Positions 57,372-64,000 of a DNA stretch of 64,000 nt are shown here, piece after piece. Position 1 is the first letter of the stretch. Each line of letters opens with the position of its first letter. The DNA comes from Listeria valentina (GTDB lineage: Bacteria > Bacillota > Bacilli > Lactobacillales > Listeriaceae), in NCBI RefSeq assembly GCF_011800755.1, contig NZ_JAATJW010000002.1, positions 1-64,000 of the forward strand. Reading direction: 5' to 3'. The position numbers and the translations under genes were made by a program. The notes beneath the pieces were generated by a model, which saw nothing but the letters and a program-made list of their open reading frames with translations, did no database searches and was not told where the DNA came from.

Positions 57372-58244
57372 TTAGTCTGAATCTTCTTCCGTTAACTTGG
57401 TGATAAGCCCCGCTTGTTGTGTGACTTTCCCTGCTTTCATTAGCGTTCCAAGTGCACGTTTAAATTGTGCTTTACTAATTCCAAACTTACCTCGAATGGC
57501 TTCTGGATTCGACTTATCGCCAAATCCCATTTCGCCACCAACGCTTCGCAAATAAGTTAAAATCATTTCTGCATCGTCACTAAGCACTTCATGAACGCGT
57601 CCACGAAGAGAAAGATTGAGCGATCCATCAGGTTTAACAGCGATGACGCGTGCTTTCACATATTCGCCTAGTCTTGGCTCAGAAGTTCGCTCACTTTCAT
57701 GGATGAACCCAATATAGCCATTATCTGTATACACAAATGAACCCACTTTTAACAGCTTATATACAGTTCCCGATACATTTTGATTAAACATATCTTGCTT
57801 AGCAGTATAGGCAATGGTTTTGTATTCTGTTTCAGACCCCAAAACACCCCAAATTCGATTCTTCTCATCAACACGCAAAGCAAGCATCAAACGGTCTCCT
57901 TTTTTCGGCCAAAGATGCGATAAAGCAGGCATATCATCCATTGAAACAACGATATCTTTTTCGATTCCAATATCCATGAAAACGCCTAAGTCTTTTCGGA
58001 CTTCCGTAACCGTTCCAAATCCGTAATGCCCCACTTGAACCTTTGGAATCGTCGTTGTCGCCGTTAACTCGTGGTCGTAGTCCACATAAAGAAAAACCAA
58101 AATTTCTTCGCCAATCGTTAAATCGAGTCGATTACTATTTCCTTTTTTCATTCGAACAGTAGCTCCGTCTTTTTCAAGCAAGAAGCCATCTTCCATGATT
58201 TCTTTCACGCTCATGGTTACACTTTTTCCAATTAGATTATCCAC
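57372..58244 (-). CDS. cvfB: S1-like RNA-binding protein CvfB
   Basis: A 290-residue protein of the CvfB/YitL family, with S1-type RNA-binding repeats (GFGTVTEVRKDLGVFMDIGI, VSGTVYKLLKVGSFVYTDNG) and a C-terminal winged-helix (IRGKFGISKAQFKRALGTLM). In Staphylococcus CvfB affects virulence gene expression. The start is taken as GTG 58244, which has GAGGTGG nine bases upstream. The ATG at 58280 is part of a TATAAT hexamer, so it is more likely promoter than start. Confidence 0.88.
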   Translation of the reverse strand: MDNLIGKSVTMSVKEIMEDGFLLEKDGATVRMKKGNSNRLDLTIGEEILVFLYVDYDHELTATTTIPKVQVGHYGFGTVTEVRKDLGVFMDIGIEKDIVVSMDDMPALSHLWPKKGDRLMLALRVDEKNRIWGVLGSETEYKTIAYTAKQDMFNQNVSGTVYKLLKVGSFVYTDNGYIGFIHESERTSEPRLGEYVKARVIAVKPDGSLNLSLRGRVHEVLSDDAEMILTYLRSVGGEMGFGDKSNPEAIRGKFGISKAQFKRALGTLMKAGKVTQQAGLITKLTEEDSD

Positions 58245-58315
58245 GAATCTGGTCCACCTCGTTTTTCTTCTTTGCTTCATTATACCTTATCCAATGCGAG
58301 ATAGCTATATGCGTT

Positions 58316-59008
58316 TCAGCTCTGGATCACCTTTTGGATGCGTGCAATTCGTTCAGGATCAAGAGGACTTGCAAAGCTTCCTGCCATTCTTGCTCCGCTA
58401 CCAACGTGATAAGCTTGATTTGAGAGGGCTTCATGCAAATCGTGAATATTTTGATCCGTCACGCCACTCCCCACTAAAATTTGAAGCGAATCCGAGTTTT
58501 TTTCACTATCCGCTATCCAGTTTTTTAACAAGGGAATCGAATCTACTGCGCTCTTTGTGCCACCTGATGTCAAGACTTGGTCAATCTTCTTGCCATAAGT
58601 TTTTAACGTTCGATAAGCTTCTTCTAAGTCATTTGTCGCTTCAATCGCCCGGTGGAATGTAAAACGCAGGTCTCCCTTCCATTCAAGCACTTTTTCGAGC
58701 AAGTTTGTGTCGATTTTCCCGGCTTCTGTTACTGCGCCAAACACGATTCCTGTTGCGCCTAATTTTTTCACCACTTCAATGTCGGTTTGAATCGCCCGCA
58801 CATCGCTTTCGTTATATATAAAAGAATGGCTATGTGGGCGAATCATTACCATCGTCGGCAAGCTTGTTGCACCGATAATTTCTTTTAACACGCCATAGCT
58901 TGGGGTTAGTCCGCCTTCGCTAATCGCCGAAACCACTTCGAGTCGATTTGCTCCGTATTTTTCAGCTAATTTAGCATCTACTGCATTTTCTACAATCACT
59001 TCTAACAT
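58316..59008 (-). CDS. cutC: CutC family copper homeostasis protein
   Basis: A 230-residue TIM-barrel protein starting MLEVIVENAVDAKLAEKYGA, with SEGGLTPSYGVLK, VMIRPHSHSFIYN, FGAVTEAG, LRFTFHRAID-type segment (FHRAIE) and VLTSGG. The biochemical role of CutC is unsettled. Monocistronic, upstream of the cvfB promoter. Confidence 0.94.
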   Translation of the reverse strand: MLEVIVENAVDAKLAEKYGANRLEVVSAISEGGLTPSYGVLKEIIGATSLPTMVMIRPHSHSFIYNESDVRAIQTDIEVVKKLGATGIVFGAVTEAGKIDTNLLEKVLEWKGDLRFTFHRAIEATNDLEEAYRTLKTYGKKIDQVLTSGGTKSAVDSIPLLKNWIADSEKNSDSLQILVGSGVTDQNIHDLHEALSNQAYHVGSGARMAGSFASPLDPERIARIQKVIQS

Positions 59009-59072
59009 TTTGCTTCACTCCAATCTTTTTCATTATCTAGAAAAACTAAACAAAATTCAAGCTTCAATTGTA

Positions 59073-59128
59073 AAAAAAACGACAAGTGATACGCCCCATT
59101 CAACATGGAGCCATTCACTTGCCGTTTT
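59073..59128 (-). terminator. Terminator of the PTS operon
   Basis: AAAACG-CAAGTGA (59077-59089) and TCACTTG-CGTTTT (59115-59128) pair around a 25-base loop; the minus strand continues into a T-run. Confidence 0.75.
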
Positions 59129-59137
59129 ATTTGTTTA

Positions 59138-60586
59138 TTATTTACCAGTAATATCGCGCATCTTATCAGCTACAAACTCAACGTCTGCTCCGACAATAAT
59201 TTGCACGTTTTCTTTGTTAATTTTCACAACGCCACGTGCACCTGATTTTTTCAGTGCAGCTTCATTCATCAAGTCAGCATCTTTCACTTGCAGGCGAAGT
59301 CGTGTTGTACAGTTATCTACTTTTACAAGGTTGTCTTCCCCGCCAAGTCCACCAAGGTAGCCGCGTGCCATTTGTTCGTATTTATCGACTTTTCCATTTG
59401 GAAGGTCTGCTTCTGTTGCTCCAAGTGAAGCCGCAGATTCTTGTACTTCAGCGTTCGGCATTTCCATGGCTAGGCTTTCTTCTGTTTCATCTTCACGACC
59501 TGGTGTTTTCAAGTTGAATTTTTTGATGATGAAGTAGAACAGAATGAAGTAAATGAATGCAAAGACAAGTCCGATTGGAATTAGCTGCCACGCATTGTGC
59601 CCTTTTGTAAAGTTAAGGACAAAGTCAATCGCTCCGGCACTAAAGGTAAAGCCGAGTTTAATGCCAAGTAAGTTGGTTACAAACATTGATACACCCATTA
59701 AAACTGCATGAATCGCATATAAGAATGGTGCAATAAACATGAATGTAAATTCAATTGGTTCTGTGATTCCTGTTAGGAAAGCTGTTACCGCAAGCGATAG
59801 CATCATTCCGCCAACTTCTGCGCGGTTTTTCTTCTTAGCTGCTAGATACATTGCAAAGGCAGCTCCAGGAAGACCAAACATCATGACTGGGAAGAAACCA
59901 ACTTGGAATGTTCCCGCTGTTGGATCTCCTGCGAAGAAGCGGTTGATATCTCCGTGAACCATTTGTCCAGCAGCATCCACAAAGTCGCCGTATCCAAACC
60001 ATAGATACGTATTCAGTACGTGGTGCAAACCTGTTGGAATGAGCGCACGGTTTAAAATCCCGTAAATAGCAGAGCCGAATGCACCTGCACTTGTAATCCA
60101 GCCGTTAAGTGCGTCTAAACCATTTTGAATGGTTGGCCAAGCAGCTCCAAAAATGATCACAAGTAGTAAAGTCAATACTGCATTGATAATAATAGCTAAG
60201 TGTTTTCCATCTAAAAATTCTTGATTCCCAAAGATTTTTTTATCGTACATATAGTTATAAAGGATTGGTGCTGTAAGTCCAGCAATGAAACCAGCAAAAA
60301 CGCCCATGTTGATGCTTGTATTTACACCGATAACTCCAAAGTTTAAAATGAAAAAGACAATCGCGCCGTTTAAGCCAGCTGCCCCACTGTTGTCTTTTGA
60401 AAGACCAATCGAAATCCCGATTGCAAATAGTAATGATAAGAATGTAAATAGTGCTGCTCCACCTGAATGGATAAATGGTACATTAAAAACGTCGTCCGCC
60501 CCAAGACGGTTTAAAAGGCCAGCTGCCGGAAGTACGGCAATTGGTAGCATGAGGGCTTTCCCAATTTTTTGTAATCCACCTAACAT
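59138..60586 (-). CDS. PTS transporter subunit IICB, glucose/N-acetylglucosamine family
   Basis: A 482-residue permease with fused IIB. The IIC domain (about 1-380) starts MLGGLQKIGKALMLPIAVLP and has GLSKDNSGAAGLNGA, the GAPTAG-like GDPTAGTFQVGFFPVMMFGLP and FLTGITEPIEFTFMFIAPFL (in part). The IIB domain (about 405-482) contains the phosphorylated Cys in NCTTRLRLQVKD. IIA is encoded separately at 61992. Glucose versus N-acetylglucosamine cannot be settled, although the GlcT-type control favours a glucose-class system. Last gene of the operon. Confidence 0.93.
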   Translation of the reverse strand: MLGGLQKIGKALMLPIAVLPAAGLLNRLGADDVFNVPFIHSGGAALFTFLSLLFAIGISIGLSKDNSGAAGLNGAIVFFILNFGVIGVNTSINMGVFAGFIAGLTAPILYNYMYDKKIFGNQEFLDGKHLAIIINAVLTLLLVIIFGAAWPTIQNGLDALNGWITSAGAFGSAIYGILNRALIPTGLHHVLNTYLWFGYGDFVDAAGQMVHGDINRFFAGDPTAGTFQVGFFPVMMFGLPGAAFAMYLAAKKKNRAEVGGMMLSLAVTAFLTGITEPIEFTFMFIAPFLYAIHAVLMGVSMFVTNLLGIKLGFTFSAGAIDFVLNFTKGHNAWQLIPIGLVFAFIYFILFYFIIKKFNLKTPGREDETEESLAMEMPNAEVQESAASLGATEADLPNGKVDKYEQMARGYLGGLGGEDNLVKVDNCTTRLRLQVKDADLMNEAALKKSGARGVVKINKENVQIIVGADVEFVADKMRDITGK

Positions 60587-60616
60587 GTTATTTCCTCCAT
60601 TTCTCTTTCCAATTCC

Positions 60617-61093
60617 CTAGAAAATTGCTGCTACAAAAGTGCCGATAAACAAAGCTACAACCGATGTAACGATCGGAACAAAACGACGACCACCAAAGAA
60701 TGCTAACCATTCTGGGAGACGAATATTGTAGAACTTGTTATAAAGAACACCTGCTGCAATCCCCATGTAAATCCCACTTAGGAAATTGAAATTAGCAGAA
60801 AACTCTGTAGGAGAAAAGACTCCGTTTTTTGGAAAATTCAGAGAAACAATAACAGCTGCATAAACGAGCCATCCAACTGCTCCAGCGAGTGCAGAGGCCC
60901 CACTATGATCTTTTGCCATTCCAATTGCAATCCCCATGGATACAATCAGTGGAAACATAAGAATGAGTCCTTGATAAATGGAATCAATAGCTTTCATCCC
61001 TGTTGCTGCATTTGCAAGCCAGAAAATCCCAATGATTACAAGCGTGATGACCGGATAAACCGCACCGATTGCAAATCGTTTTAATACGTCCAT
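60617..61093 (-). CDS. Orphan half-length PTS IIC domain protein
   Basis: A 158-residue membrane protein equal to the N-terminal half of a PTS EIIC domain: VYPVITLVIIGIFWLANAA, GMAKDHSGASALAGAVGWLV (compare the GLSKDNSGAAGLNGA of the next gene) and MGIAAGVLYNKFYNIRLPEW, ending shortly after FFGGRRFVPIV. The transport half with the GITEP motif is absent, and only 30 bases separate its stop from the full IICB gene, so there is no room for the rest. It keeps a good start 25 bases after glcT. It may be a truncated relic or an accessory subunit. Confidence 0.8.
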   Translation of the reverse strand: MDVLKRFAIGAVYPVITLVIIGIFWLANAATGMKAIDSIYQGLILMFPLIVSMGIAIGMAKDHSGASALAGAVGWLVYAAVIVSLNFPKNGVFSPTEFSANFNFLSGIYMGIAAGVLYNKFYNIRLPEWLAFFGGRRFVPIVTSVVALFIGTFVAAIF

Positions 61094-61118
61094 AACCTTA
61101 AAATGCCTCCTAAAAAAT

Positions 61119-61950
61119 TTATTTTTCCCAAAAGCTCCTCAATCTTTCAATATGAAGGGCAATATATCCTAATTCCGCTTCTGGAAGTAGCAACTTATAG
61201 TCATTTTTTAATAAGTCCGCCACTTTCTTCGCAGTATTAAAACTAAATTCAAACTTGTTCTTGATCATTGTGAGCATTTCGTCATCCATCGTGTGGAGCT
61301 CTTTTTTCTCCACGCGATTTAACACAAAACGCAGATGCGTAATCAGTCGTTCATAAGCAATATCCTGACCAGAAAGCATGATCTCGAGTTCAGTTGTGAT
61401 CACTTCAATCATGCTTGAAATGATCGATGCTTGCCTCACACTTTCATGGATATCGCCCGCACCAATTTTTGCCGTATGGATATGAAGGGCAATGTAAGCC
61501 GCTTCATCAATTGGCATATCGAGCCCAAACCGGTCTTTGATATGATTGATCGCCCAAAGACCGATTTTAAATTCTGGCTCGTAAAGCACTTTAATTTCAT
61601 TTAACAAACGATTTTGAAGGATAATGCCTTCTTTTAATCGTTCAATCGAGAAAGCTAAATGATCTGTTAGCGAGATGTGAATATGCTCACTAAGTTTAAA
61701 GGGAAGCGTAGCCTCTGCATAGGAAATGATTTCCTCGGATACGGCGAAATATTCTTCGTTGATGCGTTTTAGAAGCTCTTGAAAATGTTCAGATTCATCT
61801 TGCATCACAAACATTTTTTCAATTTTATTAGCCACTACCACATCATTTCTTTTTTTTATTAAATGCAATACCAGCTCCAATAGCAATTTTTTCTTCATTG
61901 CCATCTTGTAACACGACTGCATTATTATTCAAGATCCGAATAATTTTCAT
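61119..61950 (-). pseudogene. glcT: glcT-type transcriptional antiterminator with a +1 frameshift in an A8 tract
   Basis: BglG/GlcT-family antiterminator in two frames. ATG 61950 (GAGGGAAG upstream) opens the RNA-binding domain, [19 protein letters not shown] and [12 protein letters not shown], and runs into a TGA at 61845-61843 after 35 codons. The continuation, [15 protein letters not shown], is in another frame. The shift lies in eight A (complement of 61850-61857); seven would restore one 277-residue protein. The rest is complete: PRD1 (KLSEHIHISLTDH, DEAAYIALHIHTA) and PRD2 (LGYIALHIERLRS). It may be slippage-rescued, phase-variable, a recent mutation or a sequencing error. Confidence 0.85.
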
Positions 61951-61991
61951 CTAACTTCCCTCTTTTGCTTTCAAGTAAATGCGTCTTATTT

Positions 61992-62483
61992 TTATTTAAG
62001 TGTCGTCACGAAGACTTCCGTTTCGCCAGCGACTGTTTCTGTTACTTGTTTCCAGTCAAAGTCGAATTTGTCTTCTGGACTATTTGTTACAACCATTGGA
62101 ATGATCGTGCTTGTTGCGTTTTCTTCAATGTAAGCAAGATCCGCTTTAATAAGTGGCTCACCTTTTTTTACTTTCGCCCCCAATTTTGTGAGGACTTCAA
62201 AACCTTCTCCTTTTAATGCCACAGTTTCAAGACCGATGTGGACAAGGATTTCTTCACCTAAAGCTGTGCGGATCCCAAAAGCATGTTTTGTTTCTGCAAG
62301 TTGAATGATTTCACCGTCAACAGGTGCTACAATAGTTCCATCAGTTGGTTTGATGGCAATACCTTCTCCCATCATTTTTCCGCTAAAAACAGGATCTGGA
62401 ACTTCTTCAAGCGGAACAAAGCTCCCTGTCGCGTGCGCGTAAATGGTTTCATCTTTTTCTTTTTTGAACATTTTTTTAAACAT
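61992..62483 (-). CDS. PTS glucose-family IIA component
   Basis: A 163-residue soluble phosphocarrier of the EIIA-Glc (Crr) type. Motifs: DPVFSGKMMGEGIAIKPTDG (in part), the first His near QLAETKHAFGIRT, and the active-site His in EILVHIGLETVALKG. It passes phosphate from HPr to IIB. It is the first gene after the antiterminator target, upstream of glcT, half-IIC and IICB, so the operon carries all subunits needed. Confidence 0.94.
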   Translation of the reverse strand: MFKKMFKKEKDETIYAHATGSFVPLEEVPDPVFSGKMMGEGIAIKPTDGTIVAPVDGEIIQLAETKHAFGIRTALGEEILVHIGLETVALKGEGFEVLTKLGAKVKKGEPLIKADLAYIEENATSTIIPMVVTNSPEDKFDFDWKQVTETVAGETEVFVTTLK

Positions 62484-62522
62484 ACGTATTCCTCCTCAAA
62501 GCTACTTCTCACAAGTGACACA

Positions 62523-62586
62523 AATAATAAAAAAGGCACGGAAAGTATGGAACGGGACACTGATGTCTGTTCAAACCTTCCATGCC
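62523..62586 (-). terminator. Leader terminator of the PTS operon
   Basis: On the minus strand AGGCATGGAA pairs with TTCCGTGCCT, with an inner GAAC/GTTC stem, followed by TTTTTT. Its upstream arm overlaps the antiterminator sequence, so the two structures exclude each other. Confidence 0.85.
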
Positions 62587-62606
62587 TGTTCGTAACAGTA
62601 ACATGA
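62577..62606 (-). promoter_or_regulatory. Ribonucleic antiterminator (RAT) site for a GlcT-type protein
   Basis: Minus strand GTTACTGTTACGAACAGGCATG (62602-62581, core quoted as GTTACTG...CAGGCATG) matches the ptsG RAT of Bacillus, as I recall it, and shares the GGCATG arm with the terminator below it. Confidence 0.8.
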
Positions 62607-62632
62607 AAACGATATTATTAATTGCAACGCTT

Positions 62633-62661
62633 ATTTTACCTTTTTTCTTTTTAAAAAGCAA
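62633..62661 (-). promoter_or_regulatory. Promoter of the PTS operon
   Basis: Minus strand TTGCTT (62656-62661), 17-base spacer, TAAAAT (62633-62638), about 25-30 bases before the RAT site. Confidence 0.6.
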
Positions 62662-62790
62662 GTATTTTTTGCAAGAAACGGAGATGTTGTCTTTTAAAAC
62701 TTATTTTTCGTCTACATTTCGGTTGTCTCGCTAGAAAGGCTTTGTTAGAATTAAGAAGGAACATTTCATTAGAAAGAAAGGTTGGATGAA

Positions 62791-63669
62791 ATGGAAAAGG
62801 ATACAACAAAGGATGTGACAGAAAGCGTGAATTACTTTACCAAATGGTTTAAATCAATTGACTGGGATGCGGTGATTTCGAAAGTCATCAGCGTTGGCCT
62901 CGAGATTCTCGTTTTAATCATCCTCTACTTTATTTTAAAATATGCAGGCTCTAAAATTATCAAAAGCTTTTTCAAAAAGTATCGGCGTAATCCTGCTGTT
63001 TCAAACAACCGGGCTGATACACTTGAAGGATTGATTTTAAATTTTTATGGCTATGTCTTGTTTTTCGTCTTTGCCATTTTGATTTTGCAAAACTTCATCA
63101 ACGTAACCGCGATTATTGCTGGCGCCGGGGTAGCAAGTTTAGCGATTGCTTTTGGAGCTCAAGGTCTTGTAAGTGACGTTGTAACAGGCTTTTTCATTCT
63201 ACTTGAGCGTCAACTTGATGTCGGCGATAGCATTACGCTCGACACGGTCAATGGCTACGTCGAAAATTTAGGTCTTCGCACCACACAAGTTCGTGATTTT
63301 GATGGCACACTGCACTTTATTCCAAACCGTCAAATTATGATCGTAAGCAACCATTCCCGTGGTAACATGCGCGTTCTTGTCGATGTCGCGATTAGCCCAA
63401 AAGCTGATACGGAAAAAGCCATTCAAATTATCGAACAAATTTGTGAAGCAGAAAAAAACAACAACAAAAATATTGTCGAAATGCCGACTGTGCTTGGCGT
63501 TGAAAGTTCGGACGGGACAAATCAAGTCATTCGGATCGTCGGAACAGCTGTAAACGGGGAACAATTTGGCGTTCAACGTGATTTGCTGAAAAAAATACGT
63601 GAAGCGCTCCTTCAAGCAGAAATTGATCTGCCGATTGCGACTCCGATCGTCAAAACTGCACAAGCTTAA
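62791..63669 (+). CDS. mscS: Small-conductance mechanosensitive channel (MscS family)
   Basis: A 292-residue membrane channel that opens under hypo-osmotic stress. Three hydrophobic segments: IEVGLEILVLIILYFIL-type (VGLEILVLIILYFILKY), YGYVLFFVFAILILQNFI, and the pore helix AIIAGAGVASLAIAFGAQGLV (first 20 residues quoted in part). A cytoplasmic beta domain follows (GDSITLDTVNGYVENLGLRT, FIPNRQIMIVSNHSRG). ATG 62791 is chosen for AGAAAGG nine bases upstream, rather than TTG 62782. Confidence 0.93.
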   Translation: MEKDTTKDVTESVNYFTKWFKSIDWDAVISKVISVGLEILVLIILYFILKYAGSKIIKSFFKKYRRNPAVSNNRADTLEGLILNFYGYVLFFVFAILILQNFINVTAIIAGAGVASLAIAFGAQGLVSDVVTGFFILLERQLDVGDSITLDTVNGYVENLGLRTTQVRDFDGTLHFIPNRQIMIVSNHSRGNMRVLVDVAISPKADTEKAIQIIEQICEAEKNNNKNIVEMPTVLGVESSDGTNQVIRIVGTAVNGEQFGVQRDLLKKIREALLQAEIDLPIATPIVKTAQA

Positions 63670-63711
63670 AAAAAGGGTTTTCCAAAATGAATTTGGAAAA
63701 CCGTTTTTTTA
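63668..63711. terminator. Bidirectional terminator between mscS and the right-edge gene
   Basis: AAAGGGTTTTCCAAA and TTTGGAAAACCGTTT (one mismatch) with A/T-runs on both sides, between convergent genes. Confidence 0.85.
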
Positions 63712-64000
63712 TTTGTTTGATCCTTTTAGCTTAGCAAGTGAATCCGTTACTTTTAGTGTTGCGCGAACAGCTTTTCGATTCAGCGTTCCTTGGTAGTGCT
63801 TAATCTCCGCTTGTTGTTTTTGAAGCCGCGCATTTGCTTGCGTCAGTTTCTGTTCGGATTCACTTAGCCTAGTTTCTAAGTTTTGTTTGGTTTTTTGTTC
63901 ATTCGTTAAATGATTTTTGGTTTGATTTAATTGAGCCGTCAATTGTTTGATTTGATAGTCGCGTCTGTGATTTTCGTAATCCACTTTGACTTGATGCCTT
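63709..64000 (-). CDS. C-terminal end of a coiled-coil protein running off the right edge
   Basis: The minus-strand frame stays open to the edge of the window; the visible 96 residues include HQVKVDYENHRRDYQIKQL and a Gln/Glu/Lys-rich heptad-like coiled coil (LNQTKNHLTNEQKTKQNLET), ending in a basic LNRKAVRATLKVTDSLAKLK. The GTG at 63984 is probably internal. Such tails occur at the end of some Firmicute glycosyltransferases, but the catalytic part is outside the window, so no function is assigned. Confidence 0.75.
   Translation of the reverse strand, partial: RHQVKVDYENHRRDYQIKQLTAQLNQTKNHLTNEQKTKQNLETRLSESEQKLTQANARLQKQQAEIKHYQGTLNRKAVRATLKVTDSLAKLKGSNK

Overview
The window looks like a chromosomal segment of a low-GC Firmicute, almost certainly a member of the genus Listeria. 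The gene set and order (guaA, nadE, pncB, tagD, tarIJ, galU, a GW-module autolysin, tagGH, pycA, ftsW, ylaN, typA, suhB, corA, pdhABCD, def, molybdopterin cluster, rnjA, liaFSR, cutC, glucose-family PTS) match, as I recall it, the L. monocytogenes lmo1017-lmo1096 region read in reverse. Several local differences suggest a more distant Listeria species: no rhamnose (rml) genes in the teichoic acid block, no modA next to modBC, and an inserted PqqD-like/OPT pair. No rRNA, tRNA, prophage, insertion sequence or CRISPR array was seen.

Layout. 1-4.6 kb: edge of an unknown gene, GMP synthase, an ABM-domain protein, and NAD salvage (nadE, pncB). 4.7-20 kb: wall teichoic acid region with glycerol (tagD, CDP-glycerol transferases) and ribitol (tarI, tarJ) precursor genes, an unrecognised protein coupled to a glycosyltransferase/glycerophosphotransferase fusion, galU, a GtrB-like glycosyltransferase, a six-GW-module autolysin, a DUF6270-like protein and the TagGH exporter. 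20-33 kb: pyruvate carboxylase, FtsW/RodA, YlaN, YlaI, a lipoprotein, TypA, inositol monophosphatase, a DUF1054 protein, a CorA-type transporter with an unusual leader, a DsbA-like protein, UPF0223 and a small membrane protein. 33-39 kb: pyruvate dehydrogenase operon, then a 0.7 kb gene-free control region and def.

40-48.4 kb: molybdenum cofactor genes in three transcription units: moeB-moaB (+), moeA-mobB-moaE-moaD-moaC-moaA (-) and modB-modC-mobA (+). A dehydrogenase with its own promoter and a cre-like site sits between the first two. 48.4-54 kb: a PqqD-like protein with an OPT transporter, a Cof-type phosphatase, and rpoY-rnjA. 54-58.3 kb: KtrC, LiaR/LiaS/LiaF and CvfB. 58.3-62.7 kb: cutC and a GlcT-controlled PTS operon (IIA, glcT, a half-length IIC, IICB) with a clear antiterminator site and terminator. 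62.8-64 kb: an MscS channel and the end of a coiled-coil protein.

The most unusual items are: an A8 tract that puts the glcT antiterminator out of frame although its RNA target is intact; an orphan half-IIC gene in the same operon; a 36-codon open frame before corA that contains mutually exclusive stem arms; a 14-bp palindrome on the modBC promoter in a locus lacking modA; and several strong hairpins in the teichoic acid and pdh leaders and spacers. I do not see a wholly new multi-gene system such as a defence island. The best candidates for undescribed biology are the PTS antiterminator arrangement, the corA leader, and the unrecognised teichoic acid gene at 8150-9145.
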